A stretch of 64,000 bases of DNA, from the NCBI GenBank assembly GCA_036564245.1, contig DATCKU010000054.1, forward strand, positions 124,001 through 188,000, in the 5' to 3' direction. Origin of the DNA: Thermasporomyces sp036564245. Lineage in GTDB: Bacteria > Actinomycetota > Actinomycetes > Propionibacteriales > Actinopolymorphaceae. The notes under the pieces were generated by a model that was not told where the DNA came from, ran no database searches, and saw only the letters and a program-made list of their open reading frames with translations. Position numbers and translations under genes: made by a program. This document shows, in pieces, positions 1 through 8,934 of the stretch; positions within the stretch are counted from its first letter, which is position 1; each line of letters begins with the position of its first letter.

Positions 1-1159
1 GGACTGCCGAACGGGCGTACCTGCTCGCGCTGAACGGGACATCGAGGCGACCCCCAGCGAAGGCCGCGACGATCGCTTGCAGCAGGTTCGGAGCCGCGAG
101 GATTGGCTCGACGATCTCGGCGACCTCGCGGCAGATCCACTCCTGCTCGTCGGCTACCGCGGCCTCGTCGATCTCGAGGGGGTCGAGCAGTGGGGAGTTC
201 GCGAGGTCGGCAACGTGGAGCCCGGCCACGTTCGCATCGGCGTCAGGGATTCCGTACGCCTTCTGGTACGGCCTGGTCACGAGCTTGGCGACACGGCCGA
301 GGCGTGCGGTCACGGCACCGCAGAGGATGTGCTCCTCGGCGCGAGGACGCTCTCGCACATCCACACCCACGAACTCGTGCAGCACCGCGTACGTACAGAC
401 GTCCGGCGGAAGGTAGCGGGCGGCGAGCTCGGGGATGGCCCGCAGCGCCGCGACGTCTTGCACGAGGTTTCCGTTCTGGGGGTACGCAAGAGACAGGCAG
501 CGCACGCCATCCAGCGCAGCGGCCGCCGCCTCCAACACGTCGATGGCCAGGCTGATCGACGGCGGGACGGGCAGGCCGGTCAGGGTTCCGACGAACTCAC
601 GCTCGACGACCACGTCGAGCGCCGCGAGCTCACCACACATCGCGTCGACCTCACGCCACGCGGCGAGGGAGTCGGGAAGCGGTACGGCTGTGGCGTACGG
701 GAGATTGTGGGAGACGCCTCCGCCCTCGAAGGACGTGAGGCCGGCGGCGATGGCGGTCCGGAACAGTCGTCGCGGGTCCGGTGAGCCGTGCCGGACCTGG
801 AGGGGAACGTCGACCGACTCGTGCAGCTCGCGACCCCGTCCCCACCCGTGAGCCACCAAGGGATAGCCGTTGAGATCGCACGGACTCGTCTGCAACGCGC
901 GTGCCGCGTCGTCGAATCGCCCGAGGCTTGTGTACGAGTCGACGGCGAGCGTGAGGAGGTTGGCCCGAGTCTCGTCACGCAGCCGCAGCAGAAGTACGTG
1001 CATGTCCGCGTGGTCAGCGACGCTGCATCGGGGTTGAATGGCGACTCGCCCGCGTTCCCGGCACCGGTCGAGGACCTGAGCGGCGGTCGGCTTGCCGATC
1101 CGTGCGATGTCGCTCGCGGCCTCCACCACGCCGGGAACGTCATCACGGCTCTCGCTCAC
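1..1159 (-). CDS. Methylaspartate (glutamate) mutase epsilon-subunit-like protein, C-terminus cut by window edge
   Basis: Reading leftward from a GTG at 1159, the frame stays open for about 386 codons and runs off the window. Motifs match the large subunit of B12-dependent glutamate mutase (GlmE/MutE): RHGSPDPRRLF near residues 123-133, FEGGGVSHNLPY near 144-155, then LTGLPVPPSIS, NLVQDVAALRA and PYQKAYGIPDADANVAGL. The family interconverts L-glutamate and L-threo-3-methylaspartate with a small B12-binding subunit, which is not in this window. The start overlaps the stop of the upstream ligase-like gene by GTGA, so the two are probably co-translated. Known mutase E chains are roughly 430-480 residues, so about 50-100 residues are missing. 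Whether it makes methylaspartate for a natural product or acts in glutamate breakdown cannot be decided here. Confidence 0.85.
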   Translation of the reverse strand, partial: MSESRDDVPGVVEAASDIARIGKPTAAQVLDRCRERGRVAIQPRCSVADHADMHVLLLRLRDETRANLLTLAVDSYTSLGRFDDAARALQTSPCDLNGYPLVAHGWGRGRELHESVDVPLQVRHGSPDPRRLFRTAIAAGLTSFEGGGVSHNLPYATAVPLPDSLAAWREVDAMCGELAALDVVVEREFVGTLTGLPVPPSISLAIDVLEAAAAALDGVRCLSLAYPQNGNLVQDVAALRAIPELAARYLPPDVCTYAVLHEFVGVDVRERPRAEEHILCGAVTARLGRVAKLVTRPYQKAYGIPDADANVAGLHVADLANSPLLDPLEIDEAAVADEQEWICREVAEIVEPILAAPNLLQAIVAAFAGGRLDVPFSASRYARSAV

Positions 1160-1797
1160 GTGGCTCGAACCAGGACGAACGGCATGGCACTGGACCGCTG
1201 GCGCATCGGGTTGTCGGCGAGCACCTGCAACAACGTGTCGGCGGGAAGTGCCCGCGGCGAGACGGCTCGCACGCTCCCGCCATAGTCGTTGATGTCGGCG
1301 ATCGCGACGCCGTTGTCGAGCTTTGTCTCGAGCTCTTGGCAGAGGGCACGTGCCACATCCGGATCGAATGGCGGGAAGAGAAGATCGGTGTACGGCGGCC
1401 GCGCGCCATCGATCGATCGTGCCGGATCACCGGCGACCCGATAGAACACGCCCTTGACACCGAATGGGCGCGTGAGGGCGGAGGCCAGCGCAGCGAGGTA
1501 CACCCTCGGACGGCCGACCGTGTCGATGACCCACTGCATCTTCACCGGGACCTTCAATCCCATCGAGCCTTGGCGAGGCCGGATGAAGCGGGTGAGCAGG
1601 CGGGCGTCCGGGCCCACACGAATGTCGGTGACGGGTATGGTGCGGCCGGTCAGCAGGAGTGCGACCTTCTCGCTCACCACGATGGTGTCGTGGGGTTCTC
1701 GGTCCGCGGTGTATTCGAGCAGTGTCGCGGTGAGGTCGTCGCTCTGATTGAGCCATCTCGTGTGAATCGCGCGCCGTTGGAAGCACCGTCCGGACAC
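1156..1797 (-). CDS. Coenzyme F420-0:L-glutamate ligase-like protein
   Basis: About 213 residues resembling the CofE/FbiB F420-0:gamma-glutamyl ligase fold (PF01996). The N-terminal part has a TRWLNQSDDL segment followed by HDTIVVSEKVALLLTG, which matches the GD-x-VVVSEK strand of the family. Further on are VYLAALASALTRPFGVKGVFYRVAG and ADINDYGGSVRAVSP. Family members ligate glutamate to a phospholactyl acceptor with GTP. A copy next to a glutamate/methylaspartate mutase gene, with no other F420 biosynthesis gene nearby, suggests a different acceptor or amino acid, which is inference. The start is uncertain: GTG at 1797 agrees best with family N-termini, while GTG at 1845 is also in frame. 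The open frame continues far upstream, but that stretch is Arg/Cys/Trp-rich and not protein-like. The stop overlaps the mutase start. Confidence 0.75.
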   Translation of the reverse strand: MSGRCFQRRAIHTRWLNQSDDLTATLLEYTADREPHDTIVVSEKVALLLTGRTIPVTDIRVGPDARLLTRFIRPRQGSMGLKVPVKMQWVIDTVGRPRVYLAALASALTRPFGVKGVFYRVAGDPARSIDGARPPYTDLLFPPFDPDVARALCQELETKLDNGVAIADINDYGGSVRAVSPRALPADTLLQVLADNPMRQRSSAMPFVLVRAT

Positions 1798-1845
1798 CGT
1801 GACTTCGGACCAGGACGATCCGTCGACTCGAGAAATTTCGAACAC

Positions 1846-2371
1846 CCCCCGTGAATCGGTCCAGGCAACGGACCGTTGACATGGATCAGCGCCGGCTCGT
1901 CGCCATCGACGCAGCGGTCGGAACCGGCATGCGTTCGGCCAGGCTTCCGGCTCTGTTGGCAGCCACAGCGCCACTTCCCGCGACCCTGATTCTGGCAATA
2001 CGCCGCGGGGTTCTCGGTGCAATTCGGAGATTCGGCGAAAAGAGATACACGGGGCGTGCCAAAAGCCAGAGACCGTTTTGTTCGACCGTAAAGGCTGATG
2101 AGGAATTTTGTTACGACAGAATTCGTGTCCGACGCCATCGGGTGCGTGCAGTGCGTCGCCGGAATGCAAAAGCCACTCGCCGTACGCGATCACCGGGTAC
2201 GTTGGACAGAACGCGGCCAGCGGGCAGGCCGAAGTGCTGCACGAGGTCCGAGCTCGGCACACCGACCGAACCGGGCAGCATGGCACCGCCTTCGATTCGT
2301 CCAACACCGTCCTTTGCCTGACGGATGTCAGCACAACGCCCGAGTTCCGAGCGGCACCAGCGGGGGGAGTG
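1846..2371. other. Intergenic region between divergent genes
   Basis: About 0.5 kb between the leftward ligase-like gene and the rightward GH6 gene. Its GC is visibly lower, especially around 2040-2120 (runs such as aattttgttacgac). Open frames exist on both strands, but their translations are Arg/Cys-rich with no recognisable motif. It most likely carries the two divergent promoters. I cannot place a convincing -35/-10 pair. Confidence 0.5.
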
Positions 2372-3652
2372 ATGGGACGTTCGGAGACCCGCGCGTCGAA
2401 TGCCCGGACCCCGACGGCTTCTGCGATGCGGTGGACCCTTCGCGTCGCTTCCTCGCCTGGGCAGCCTGGAAGCAGCTGGTGGAAACGGATCCTCACGGTG
2501 AGGTTTCCGTCCTTTCGGGCGACCGTCCTGCTGGTCTTCCTGATCGTCTTCTCCGGCCTCAGCGTGGTGAGCCTGCATCCCCAGTCGCGGCTGTGGGCGG
2601 GCCAGTGGGCAGGGCGGGACTGGCCAGCGTCGCATCCGGTTCCCGGCGATCCGATCTCGATGACGACCGGACTGTACGTCGACTCGGAGTCCCAGCCCGC
2701 GCGATGGGCGCACGAGCACTCACAGGATCCGCGTCGTCATGTCATCGAGACAGGCATCGGCGAGATGCCCATGGGCCGCTGGTTCCTCGGGTCCGACACC
2801 GACGAGCAGGAGGTCCGCACGTACGTACGCCGGGCCGCGGCAGCTGACAAGCTTCCGATCGTCGTGGCGTACAACATCCCGGGTCGAGACTGTGGTCAGT
2901 TCAGCCAGGGTGGGGAGAACAGTCCTGCCGAGTACCGGCGATGGATCAACGGGCTGGTCCGCGCCATCGGGTCCCGGCCGGCGTTGGTGATTCTCGAGCC
3001 GGACGCGCTTCCGTTGCTCGACTGCCGACCGGACCCGGAACGCGCCCTCACGCTCGAGCTGCTGTCGTACGCCGTCGAGCGGTTCGCGACGCATGCACCC
3101 AACACCTGGGTCTATCTGGACGCCGGCCATTCCAACTGGATGGATCCGTACACCATGGCGGACCGGCTCGTCCAGGCGAACGTCGGGCGGGCGCGCGGCT
3201 TCTCCCTCAACGTCTCGAACTACCAGCCGTCGCATGAGGTGAAGGCGTACGGGGAGACCGTCCGGGAGCTGCTCGCGCAGCGAGGGATCGACTCTCGGTT
3301 CGTCATCGACACGAGCCGCAACGGTAAGGGGACCGCCGGCGGTGAGTGGTGCAATCCCGGTGGGCAGCGGATCGGTGAGCGTCCCAGACCAGGTGGCGGG
3401 AACGGCGTGGACTTCCAGTTGTGGATAAAGCCGCCCGGTGAGGTCGACGGCGCCTGTGGCATCGCTCCGAACGGTCAGGCGGGCCACTTCGAGCCGGCGA
3501 TCGCGATCGAGTTGCTGCGCAACACCGACGGGGGTCTGTGGATGCTCGGGCTCTGGGGAAACGGGCACTGGCAAGCTGCCGGTCTGGGCCTTCCTGGGCA
3601 GGAGCATGAGAGCGTCGGTGCAGCGTCTGGGTGGACCGACTCCGGCGGGTGA
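2372..3652 (+). CDS. Membrane-anchored or secreted glycoside hydrolase family 6 (endo)glucanase
   Basis: The 426-residue protein starts at ATG 2372 with a strong GGGGGGAG ribosome site at 2362-2369. An N-terminal hydrophobic segment (TVLLVFLIVFSGLSVV, about residues 52-67) acts as signal peptide or anchor, so the enzyme works outside the cell. The rest is a GH6 catalytic domain (1,4-beta-glucan hydrolysis with inversion). Visible family motifs are PIVVAYNIPGRDCGQ with an Asp near residue 173, LVILEPDALP with the likely catalytic acid Asp near 211, YLDAGHSNW, LNVSNY, and a late WIKPPGEVDG segment. No carbohydrate-binding module is seen. Endo- versus exo-activity cannot be told without the loop structure. 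The next gene, 135 bp downstream, is a GT-C membrane protein, but a functional link is not evident. Confidence 0.9.
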   Translation: MGRSETRASNARTPTASAMRWTLRVASSPGQPGSSWWKRILTVRFPSFRATVLLVFLIVFSGLSVVSLHPQSRLWAGQWAGRDWPASHPVPGDPISMTTGLYVDSESQPARWAHEHSQDPRRHVIETGIGEMPMGRWFLGSDTDEQEVRTYVRRAAAADKLPIVVAYNIPGRDCGQFSQGGENSPAEYRRWINGLVRAIGSRPALVILEPDALPLLDCRPDPERALTLELLSYAVERFATHAPNTWVYLDAGHSNWMDPYTMADRLVQANVGRARGFSLNVSNYQPSHEVKAYGETVRELLAQRGIDSRFVIDTSRNGKGTAGGEWCNPGGQRIGERPRPGGGNGVDFQLWIKPPGEVDGACGIAPNGQAGHFEPAIAIELLRNTDGGLWMLGLWGNGHWQAAGLGLPGQEHESVGAASGWTDSGG

Positions 3653-3787
3653 CCCGACGAGGTGTCGCGAGAGTGTCGTGCCGGCGACCGTGGTCCAGCG
3701 CGGGCCGTGGTCACGGAGCGCATGCGAACGCCGCGCGTGTCGAGCAGAAGTGCCAGTCGCCGGGCGGATCTGCGGCATAGTCACCCG

Positions 3788-5341
3788 ATGCACGTCCTCG
3801 GCGCCGCGCGTCCGGCTGCACCCGGCGGGTTACCCGTTCCCGACGACGAATCCGGTCGGTACTCCGCCAGACGAGTCCCGGCCTGGCTGCTTTTTGTGGG
3901 CGTCCTGCTCGTGACCGCCTGCTGCTGGGCACTTCTGCAGCACATGCTGCCGTATCTCGGTCATGACGAGGCGGTCTACGCCACCAAGGGACGCTCGTGG
4001 CTTACGGGAGAGCCCGCCGCGCAGTGGGATCCGCGTCGGGCTCCGGGCCTGCCGGCGCTCGCGTACGTTGCGCTGGCGGTGAGCCCGACGGTGGGCGCCG
4101 TGCGGACGGTGGGTCTGGCTCTGCTGCTCGCCACGCTCGTGGTCGTGTATCTCGCGGCGAGCGCATGGGGGGTCGGCCGCCACCGGGCGGTTGTCGCCGT
4201 GATGCTGGTCGTGTCGGGGGTCGGGTTCTTCCGTCGGATCCCGGAGTTCCTGTCGGACATCCCGGCCGCCGGGCTGCTGGTCGCGGTAGCCGCGCTCGTG
4301 ATTCGTACCCACGAACGACCGCGCAGCCGGTCGCTGCTCGGCGCGCCGGTGCTCGCGTTGGCGGCGCTCTACGTACGCCATGGGGCGCTCGCCGGGTTGG
4401 CTGCGATCGGGCTCGCTGCGGTCGTCGTGTGGGGACCCAGACGCTGGCTTCGCCAGGGCTCGCGGTTGGTGGCTGCTGCGGGGATCTTTCTCGCCGGACT
4501 GGTGCCGCATCTCGCGTACGCCTGGCAGGTGACGGGCTCGCCGATCGGGTTGCTGGTGGCCGCGGGCAGGTCGACGACTCCGGCGTACGTCGGTGACGGT
4601 CTCGTCTACTACGTCACGGAGCTTCCGCGGGAGGCGGCCGGTCCGGTCGGCGCGCTCGTGACAGGCGCCGGACTCGTCGCGACGCTGGTTGCGGCGCGGC
4701 GCCTCATCGCTGTCCGACGCCGTGCGGGCTGGTCGGAACCTGGTCGGCTTCGGGATTCGGAGCCTTACCGGCTACGAGACATCGAGCGGGATCGACGGAC
4801 GACGTTTCTGGGTCTCGCCGCGGTCATCCTGGTGCTGCTGCATGGACTGACGGCGCACGGCGAGGCACGGTTCATCTTCTTCTCGCTGATCCTCGCCACG
4901 GTCCTCGGGGTCGACGCGCTGACCCGGTGGGCGCGGCGGTGGCGAACTGTGGCCTTGGGTGGTCTCGCGGCATGTGCGCTCCTCATGCTCCGGCTCGACA
5001 TGTGGCTCATGAACAGCACGCTGACCCGGATCACGCAGGAGCGCGAGTCGTTGGTCGCGGTGGCCGGACACGTGAGCGAGCCCCGTGGATGTGTCGTGGT
5101 GACGAGCTACCAACCAGAGATCGGGTGGTACTCCGGCTGCAGAACCATGTCCTTCGCTCAGGCGCGTGACGCCGGGATACCGGGCGGCGTGGTCTCGTCC
5201 GTCCTCTTCCAACGCGGCCGGGACCAGCCGAGCTTGGGTGAGGTTCGCAGACTGGCGGGCACGCGCGCGGTCAGCGTCGTCCAGCTAACCAGTGCGGGCG
5301 CGTTGGGTCCGGTTCGGATCGTGAGGTACGAGGACCGCTGA
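3788..5341 (+). CDS. Polytopic GT-C family (ArnT/PMT-like) glycosyltransferase
   Basis: The 517-residue integral membrane protein has about 10-12 hydrophobic helices. The first external loop carries LGHDEAVYATKGRSWL (about residues 57-72), the acidic Asp-Glu signature of GT-C enzymes that move sugars from polyprenyl-phosphate donors. A soluble C-terminal tail of about 90 residues includes VVTSYQPEIGWYSGC. The closest family is PMT_2/glycosyltransferase 39, whose products decorate cell-wall polymers, lipids or proteins; the acceptor here is unknown. The ATG at 3788 was chosen because it is the last Met before the first helix. It has no clear ribosome site, so an upstream start is possible. It lies between the GH6 gene and the sensor kinase gene, all on the same strand. 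Confidence 0.75.
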   Translation: MHVLGAARPAAPGGLPVPDDESGRYSARRVPAWLLFVGVLLVTACCWALLQHMLPYLGHDEAVYATKGRSWLTGEPAAQWDPRRAPGLPALAYVALAVSPTVGAVRTVGLALLLATLVVVYLAASAWGVGRHRAVVAVMLVVSGVGFFRRIPEFLSDIPAAGLLVAVAALVIRTHERPRSRSLLGAPVLALAALYVRHGALAGLAAIGLAAVVVWGPRRWLRQGSRLVAAAGIFLAGLVPHLAYAWQVTGSPIGLLVAAGRSTTPAYVGDGLVYYVTELPREAAGPVGALVTGAGLVATLVAARRLIAVRRRAGWSEPGRLRDSEPYRLRDIERDRRTTFLGLAAVILVLLHGLTAHGEARFIFFSLILATVLGVDALTRWARRWRTVALGGLAACALLMLRLDMWLMNSTLTRITQERESLVAVAGHVSEPRGCVVVTSYQPEIGWYSGCRTMSFAQARDAGIPGGVVSSVLFQRGRDQPSLGEVRRLAGTRAVSVVQLTSAGALGPVRIVRYEDR

Positions 5342-5446
5342 GGGGAAGATCCGGACATGTCGCCCAGCGATCTACTACCCGGGCGGTACCCGGCAGGACT
5401 TCCCCAGGAGGATGCGCGTGGTTCGTTCCTGACCTAGCGTCGGTGT

Positions 5447-6718
5447 GTGACCATCACCGGAGCCCGAGCTGCCACCCGACGCATACGGCGTCTGCCGTGG
5501 CACGAGCTGTGGGGCTGGCTCCCGCTCGCCCTCGCCGTCGTGCAGGTGGTGGGCACGTTCGGCGCTTCCCGTGGTCAACCCGATCGGACGAGCCTGGACC
5601 CGCTCGGCGTCGCCCTGCTGTTGGCCGGACCGGCGGCGCTGGTGTTCTCGCGGATACGTCCGGTCGTGACCTTGTGCACGGTCATGGCGGTGACGCTCAC
5701 CTACCTGTTGCTGGGCTATCCGTACGGCCCGGTCGTCCTCAGCCCGGTCGTTGCCGTCTTCTGCGCCATCCGCCGCGGGCACCGGCTGGCGACGTGGCTT
5801 GCTGCGGGAGCGCTCTACACGGTCCACCTCGTCGTCGGTCCGCTGGTCGGCGCCCGACCGGCGGCAAGCCTCGCCGAGGCGGGCTTCGTCGCGGGGTGGT
5901 TCCTCGCGATGCTGATCGGTGCCGAGCTGGCGCGGATCCGTCACGAACGAGTGGAGGCGAGCCGGCGGGCAGCCGCTGCCGAGGCTGCTGGTCGGGTGAG
6001 CGAGGAGCGGCTCCGCCTCGCACGGGACCTGCACGATGTGGTGGCGCACAACATCTCGCTCATCAACGTGCAGGCCGGCGTGGCTCTGCACCTCATGGAC
6101 GCTCAACCCGAGCAGGCGCGAACGGCGCTCACGGCGATCAAGCAGGCGAGCAAGGAAGCGCTGGTGGAACTGCGGTCGGTGCTGGGAGTGTTGCGTGCCG
6201 TGGACGGTGACGAGGCGAGCCTCAAGCCGACACCTGGGCTGCACCGACTGGACGAGCTCGCCGACCGCGCACGTCAGGCAGGGCTCGACGTCGCCATCGA
6301 CGTGTCCGGCACCCGGCGTTCGGTGCCGTCGGCCGTCGACGTCGCCGCGTACCGCATCATCCAGGAAGCGCTGACGAACGTGCTCCGGCACGCGCGGGCC
6401 ACCGCGGTGCGAATCCATCTGTCGTACGACCCGCAGAGGTTGCGGCTGCAGGTCGTCGACAACGGCGTCGGCAACACGAAGACTTCCGCGCATCCAGAGG
6501 CACTCGCCGAGCGGCCCGATGACGGTTCACAGGCTCGACTCCGAGGTGCCGGCGCAGGTATCGCCGGCATGCGGGAGCGGGCGAGTGTGCTGGGAGGTGA
6601 GCTTCATGCCGGCCCGCTGCCCGAAGGCGGGTTCAGCGTGAAGGCGACGTTGCCGTTGGTCTCCGACGATCATCCAGAAGTGCGTGCAGACGGAAGAGTT
6701 GCGGGAGAGGGCACATGA
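5447..6718 (+). CDS. Two-component sensor histidine kinase, NarL/DesK type (HisKA_3)
   Basis: The 423-residue protein begins with about five transmembrane helices (residues about 20-165), as in actinobacterial DesK-like kinases. A short coiled coil (EASRRAAAAEAAGRVSEERLRLA) leads into the HisKA_3 phosphoacceptor, LARDLHDVVAHNISL, with the phosphorylated His near residue 196. The HATPase_c domain follows, with N-box YRIIQEALTNVLRHA, G1-box VVDNGVGN and G2-like GAGIAGMRERASVLGG. The GTG start at 5447 directly precedes the first helix. The stop overlaps the start of the response regulator gene by 4 bp (ATGA), so the pair is translationally coupled. The signal sensed is unknown, since there is no extracellular sensor domain and detection in the membrane is likely. 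Confidence 0.92.
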   Translation: MTITGARAATRRIRRLPWHELWGWLPLALAVVQVVGTFGASRGQPDRTSLDPLGVALLLAGPAALVFSRIRPVVTLCTVMAVTLTYLLLGYPYGPVVLSPVVAVFCAIRRGHRLATWLAAGALYTVHLVVGPLVGARPAASLAEAGFVAGWFLAMLIGAELARIRHERVEASRRAAAAEAAGRVSEERLRLARDLHDVVAHNISLINVQAGVALHLMDAQPEQARTALTAIKQASKEALVELRSVLGVLRAVDGDEASLKPTPGLHRLDELADRARQAGLDVAIDVSGTRRSVPSAVDVAAYRIIQEALTNVLRHARATAVRIHLSYDPQRLRLQVVDNGVGNTKTSAHPEALAERPDDGSQARLRGAGAGIAGMRERASVLGGELHAGPLPEGGFSVKATLPLVSDDHPEVRADGRVAGEGT

Positions 6719-7380
6719 TCCGGGTGGCACTTGCTGACGACCAGGCGTTGGTGCGGGCCGGCTTCCGGTCGCTGCTCGACGCCGAGCCCGACATCGAGGT
6801 GGTCGGCGAGGCCGACACCGGTGTCGCGGCGGTCGAGCTCGCCAAGTCGGCCAAGCCCGATGTGTTCCTCATGGACATCCGCATGCCGGAGACCGACGGA
6901 CTCGAGGCGACCCGGCAGATCGTCGGGATACCCGAGTTGGCGGGTGTCCGGGTGGTGATTCTCACGACGTTCGACCTGGACGAGTACGTCTTCGAGGCGC
7001 TGCGGACCGGCGCCAGCGGGTTCCTGGTCAAGGACACCGAGCCGGTGGAGCTGCTGCGTGGCGTGCGTGCGGTTGCGTCCGGCGACGCCCTGCTCTCGCC
7101 CGGGGTGACGCGACGGCTGATCGCGGAGTTCGCCACCCGCTCGAAGTCCCCGGCCGACCTGCCTGAGCTGGACGTCCTGACCGAGCGGGAGCGTGAGGTC
7201 GTCGCTCTGGTCGCGGAAGGGCTGTCCAACGAAGAGATCGCCGCGCGACTCGTGCTGAGCCCGGCAACTGCCAAGACGCACGTCAGCCGAGCGATGATCA
7301 AGTTGAATGCGCGGGACCGAGCCCAGCTCGTGGTGTATGCGTACGAGACCGGCCTGGTCCGCCCCGGCTGGCTCAGTTAG
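6715..7380 (+). CDS. NarL/FixJ-family response regulator
   Basis: The 221-residue protein is the partner of the preceding kinase. The receiver domain (residues 1-120) has the acidic pair in LADDQ, the phosphoacceptor Asp54 in FLMDIRMPE, the Thr of ILTTF and the Lys of FLVKD. The C-terminal LuxR-type helix-turn-helix (residues about 153-212) reads LTEREREVVALVAEGLSNEEIA and then ATAKTHVSRAMIKL. Phosphorylation should promote dimerisation and DNA binding. The genes it controls are not evident from the window. Two copies of the AATGACCACGT core repeat begin a few bases after its TAG stop. Confidence 0.93.
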   Translation: MIRVALADDQALVRAGFRSLLDAEPDIEVVGEADTGVAAVELAKSAKPDVFLMDIRMPETDGLEATRQIVGIPELAGVRVVILTTFDLDEYVFEALRTGASGFLVKDTEPVELLRGVRAVASGDALLSPGVTRRLIAEFATRSKSPADLPELDVLTEREREVVALVAEGLSNEEIAARLVLSPATAKTHVSRAMIKLNARDRAQLVVYAYETGLVRPGWLS

Positions 7381-7384
7381 CAAA

Positions 7385-7419
7385 AATGACCACGTGTCGC
7401 GTCGTGAAATGACCACGTA
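7385..7419 (+). repeat. Two tandem short copies of the AATGACCAYGTG core repeat
   Basis: AATGACCACGTG lies at 7385-7396 and AATGACCACGTA at 7408-7419, the first starting 5 nt after the response regulator stop codon and in the same direction as that gene. The repeat family is described in the findings. No long hairpin arm follows here. Confidence 0.7.
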
Positions 7420-7565
7420 TCGAGTGCCGCTGACACCTGTCCATGGCGTCGGCACCATGCGAGGGCGGAGTAGTCCGGGTCGGGCGGGGCGCTTCCGATA
7501 GTGCTCGGGTCCGCGAAACAGGCAGCTGATCTTCTGAGGGACCTTCGCATCCGACGGCCGTCCGG

Positions 7566-8411
7566 TCAGAGCGGTTGTCTGACGGGGTAGGCCACGTCGC
7601 ACACGTCGTCCGTCGGATCGGCCGCGCTGATGTCGCCGCCGGACAGGTACACCTCCCGCGGCGAGCCGGCGCCGATCATTCCTCGCTGTCTGATCCATCG
7701 CTCGACAGCGTCGTAGGCCGACATTATTTGCGGCATCTCGAACTGCGCCTTGGGGACGCGCACGAACGCCTCGTGGTGCGCGGGCTCGATTCGCACGCTC
7801 GGGTCGTCTGCTCGCTTTCCGCTGGCCGCATCAATGGGTACGCAGACCTCCACCGGCCCGTCACAATCCTCATTGACCGCGCCGTGGAAGACGACGAAGA
7901 GGCGACCAGCCATTCCGCCGTACGGTTGTGCCAGTTCCGTGAGCCGACGCTTGGTGCCGGTCAGCCAGTCATCCATCTCGACCAGCCGTACCTCGCGCCG
8001 CTCAGTGAGGACGAGCTGCTCGGATACGTCGCGTTCACGGACCTCGAACCCTTCGAACCGGGCATCGTCACCGAGCAGGCTGACCTGAAGCAGCTCGGCG
8101 ATCTGCCGCTGGCTGGCAACGCGCCGCTCGATGTCGTTCCAGTACGACGTCACGAGCTCGGCTCCTACGGGCCCGGGTGATGTGATGACCTCGGCGACTC
8201 GGCTGAGCGGCATGTCAAGGTGGCGGAGCAACACGATGAGCCGCGCGACGAAAAGCTGGCTTTCCCGGTACTTGCGGTAGCCGCTGCTCGGGTCCACATG
8301 GGCAGGAGCGAGCAGGCCGAGCTGGTCGTAGAGTCGCAGCGCTTTCAGCGACAGCCGAGACCTGCGAGCGAACTCGCCGATGCCGAGCAGCGGGTCGTGG
8401 GCCTCCACCAC
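7566..8411 (-). CDS. MerR-family transcriptional regulator with GyrI-like effector domain
   Basis: The 281-residue protein has an N-terminal MerR winged helix (LLGIGEFARRSRLSLKALRLYDQLGLLAPAHVDPSSGYRKY, residues 8-48). A dimerisation helix with ARLIVLLRHLDMPLSRVAEVI follows, and the C-terminal half is a GyrI/AraC-E type ligand-binding domain (about residues 125-280). This is the BmrR/TipAL layout, in which a hydrophobic compound bound to the C-terminal domain twists promoter DNA and activates genes, commonly drug efflux. The gene lies 22 bp downstream of another GyrI-like gene on the same strand, so the two probably form one transcript. No transporter is adjacent, so its target is unknown. 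Confidence 0.9.
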   Translation of the reverse strand: MVEAHDPLLGIGEFARRSRLSLKALRLYDQLGLLAPAHVDPSSGYRKYRESQLFVARLIVLLRHLDMPLSRVAEVITSPGPVGAELVTSYWNDIERRVASQRQIAELLQVSLLGDDARFEGFEVRERDVSEQLVLTERREVRLVEMDDWLTGTKRRLTELAQPYGGMAGRLFVVFHGAVNEDCDGPVEVCVPIDAASGKRADDPSVRIEPAHHEAFVRVPKAQFEMPQIMSAYDAVERWIRQRGMIGAGSPREVYLSGGDISAADPTDDVCDVAYPVRQPL

Positions 8412-8433
8412 CGAGGATCCTACGGCTGCGAGC

Positions 8434-8934
8434 TCATTGGGCGATCCGGAAGGCTAGAGTGGTCTGCCACTTGCTCATGTCGGGTTCTTGGTCAGGATCG
8501 GTCTCGAAGATCTCCAGCCGGGCGACCCAGCGCTGTCCTTCTGGTGTGTCGGAGACGTCCCACGTCACGTCCCGATCCGCTGCCCACTTGAGCAGCGCGG
8601 CGGTTGCGTCCATCAGCTCGCTGGGGTGTCCGACGTGGGTGAGCGACGCGTAGCGACCGCCAGGGAGTAGGGCAGAGTAGACCCGGTCGTCGCCGGCCAC
8701 GTTCTCCCTGACCGGAACGCCGACCTCGACCTCCAACTCGCGGTCCATGTCGACGAGGTTGTACTTCCAGAACGGTGCACCGGCAGGCGCGACGTTCCGG
8801 GCGTCCAGCCAGGCGAACACCTCGCCAATGAGCGGTGGGAGTTTCTCACCGAGCTGTTGTATCGGCACGCTTGCCGAGATCGCGACGTAAGGCTGCGGCT
8901 CACGGTCGATGAGGGTGGGTTTCGTGATGTGCAT
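8434..8934 (-). CDS. Stand-alone GyrI-like small-molecule-binding domain protein
   Basis: The 166-residue protein is read from ATG 8934, which is preceded by an AAGGGGA ribosome site. The sequence starts MHITKPTLIDREPQPYVAIS and consists of two repeats of the GyrI/SHS2-like fold. Typical segments are LPPLIGEVFAWL, VEVGVPVRENVAGDDRVYSALLPGGRYASLTHVG and WVARLEIFETDPDQEPDMSKWQTTLAFRI. It has no DNA-binding part. Family members bind or hydrolyse hydrophobic compounds, or act as partners of MerR/AraC regulators. Being the first gene of a two-gene unit with a MerR protein carrying the same kind of domain suggests joint ligand handling, which is inference. Confidence 0.85.
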   Translation of the reverse strand: MHITKPTLIDREPQPYVAISASVPIQQLGEKLPPLIGEVFAWLDARNVAPAGAPFWKYNLVDMDRELEVEVGVPVRENVAGDDRVYSALLPGGRYASLTHVGHPSELMDATAALLKWAADRDVTWDVSDTPEGQRWVARLEIFETDPDQEPDMSKWQTTLAFRIAQ

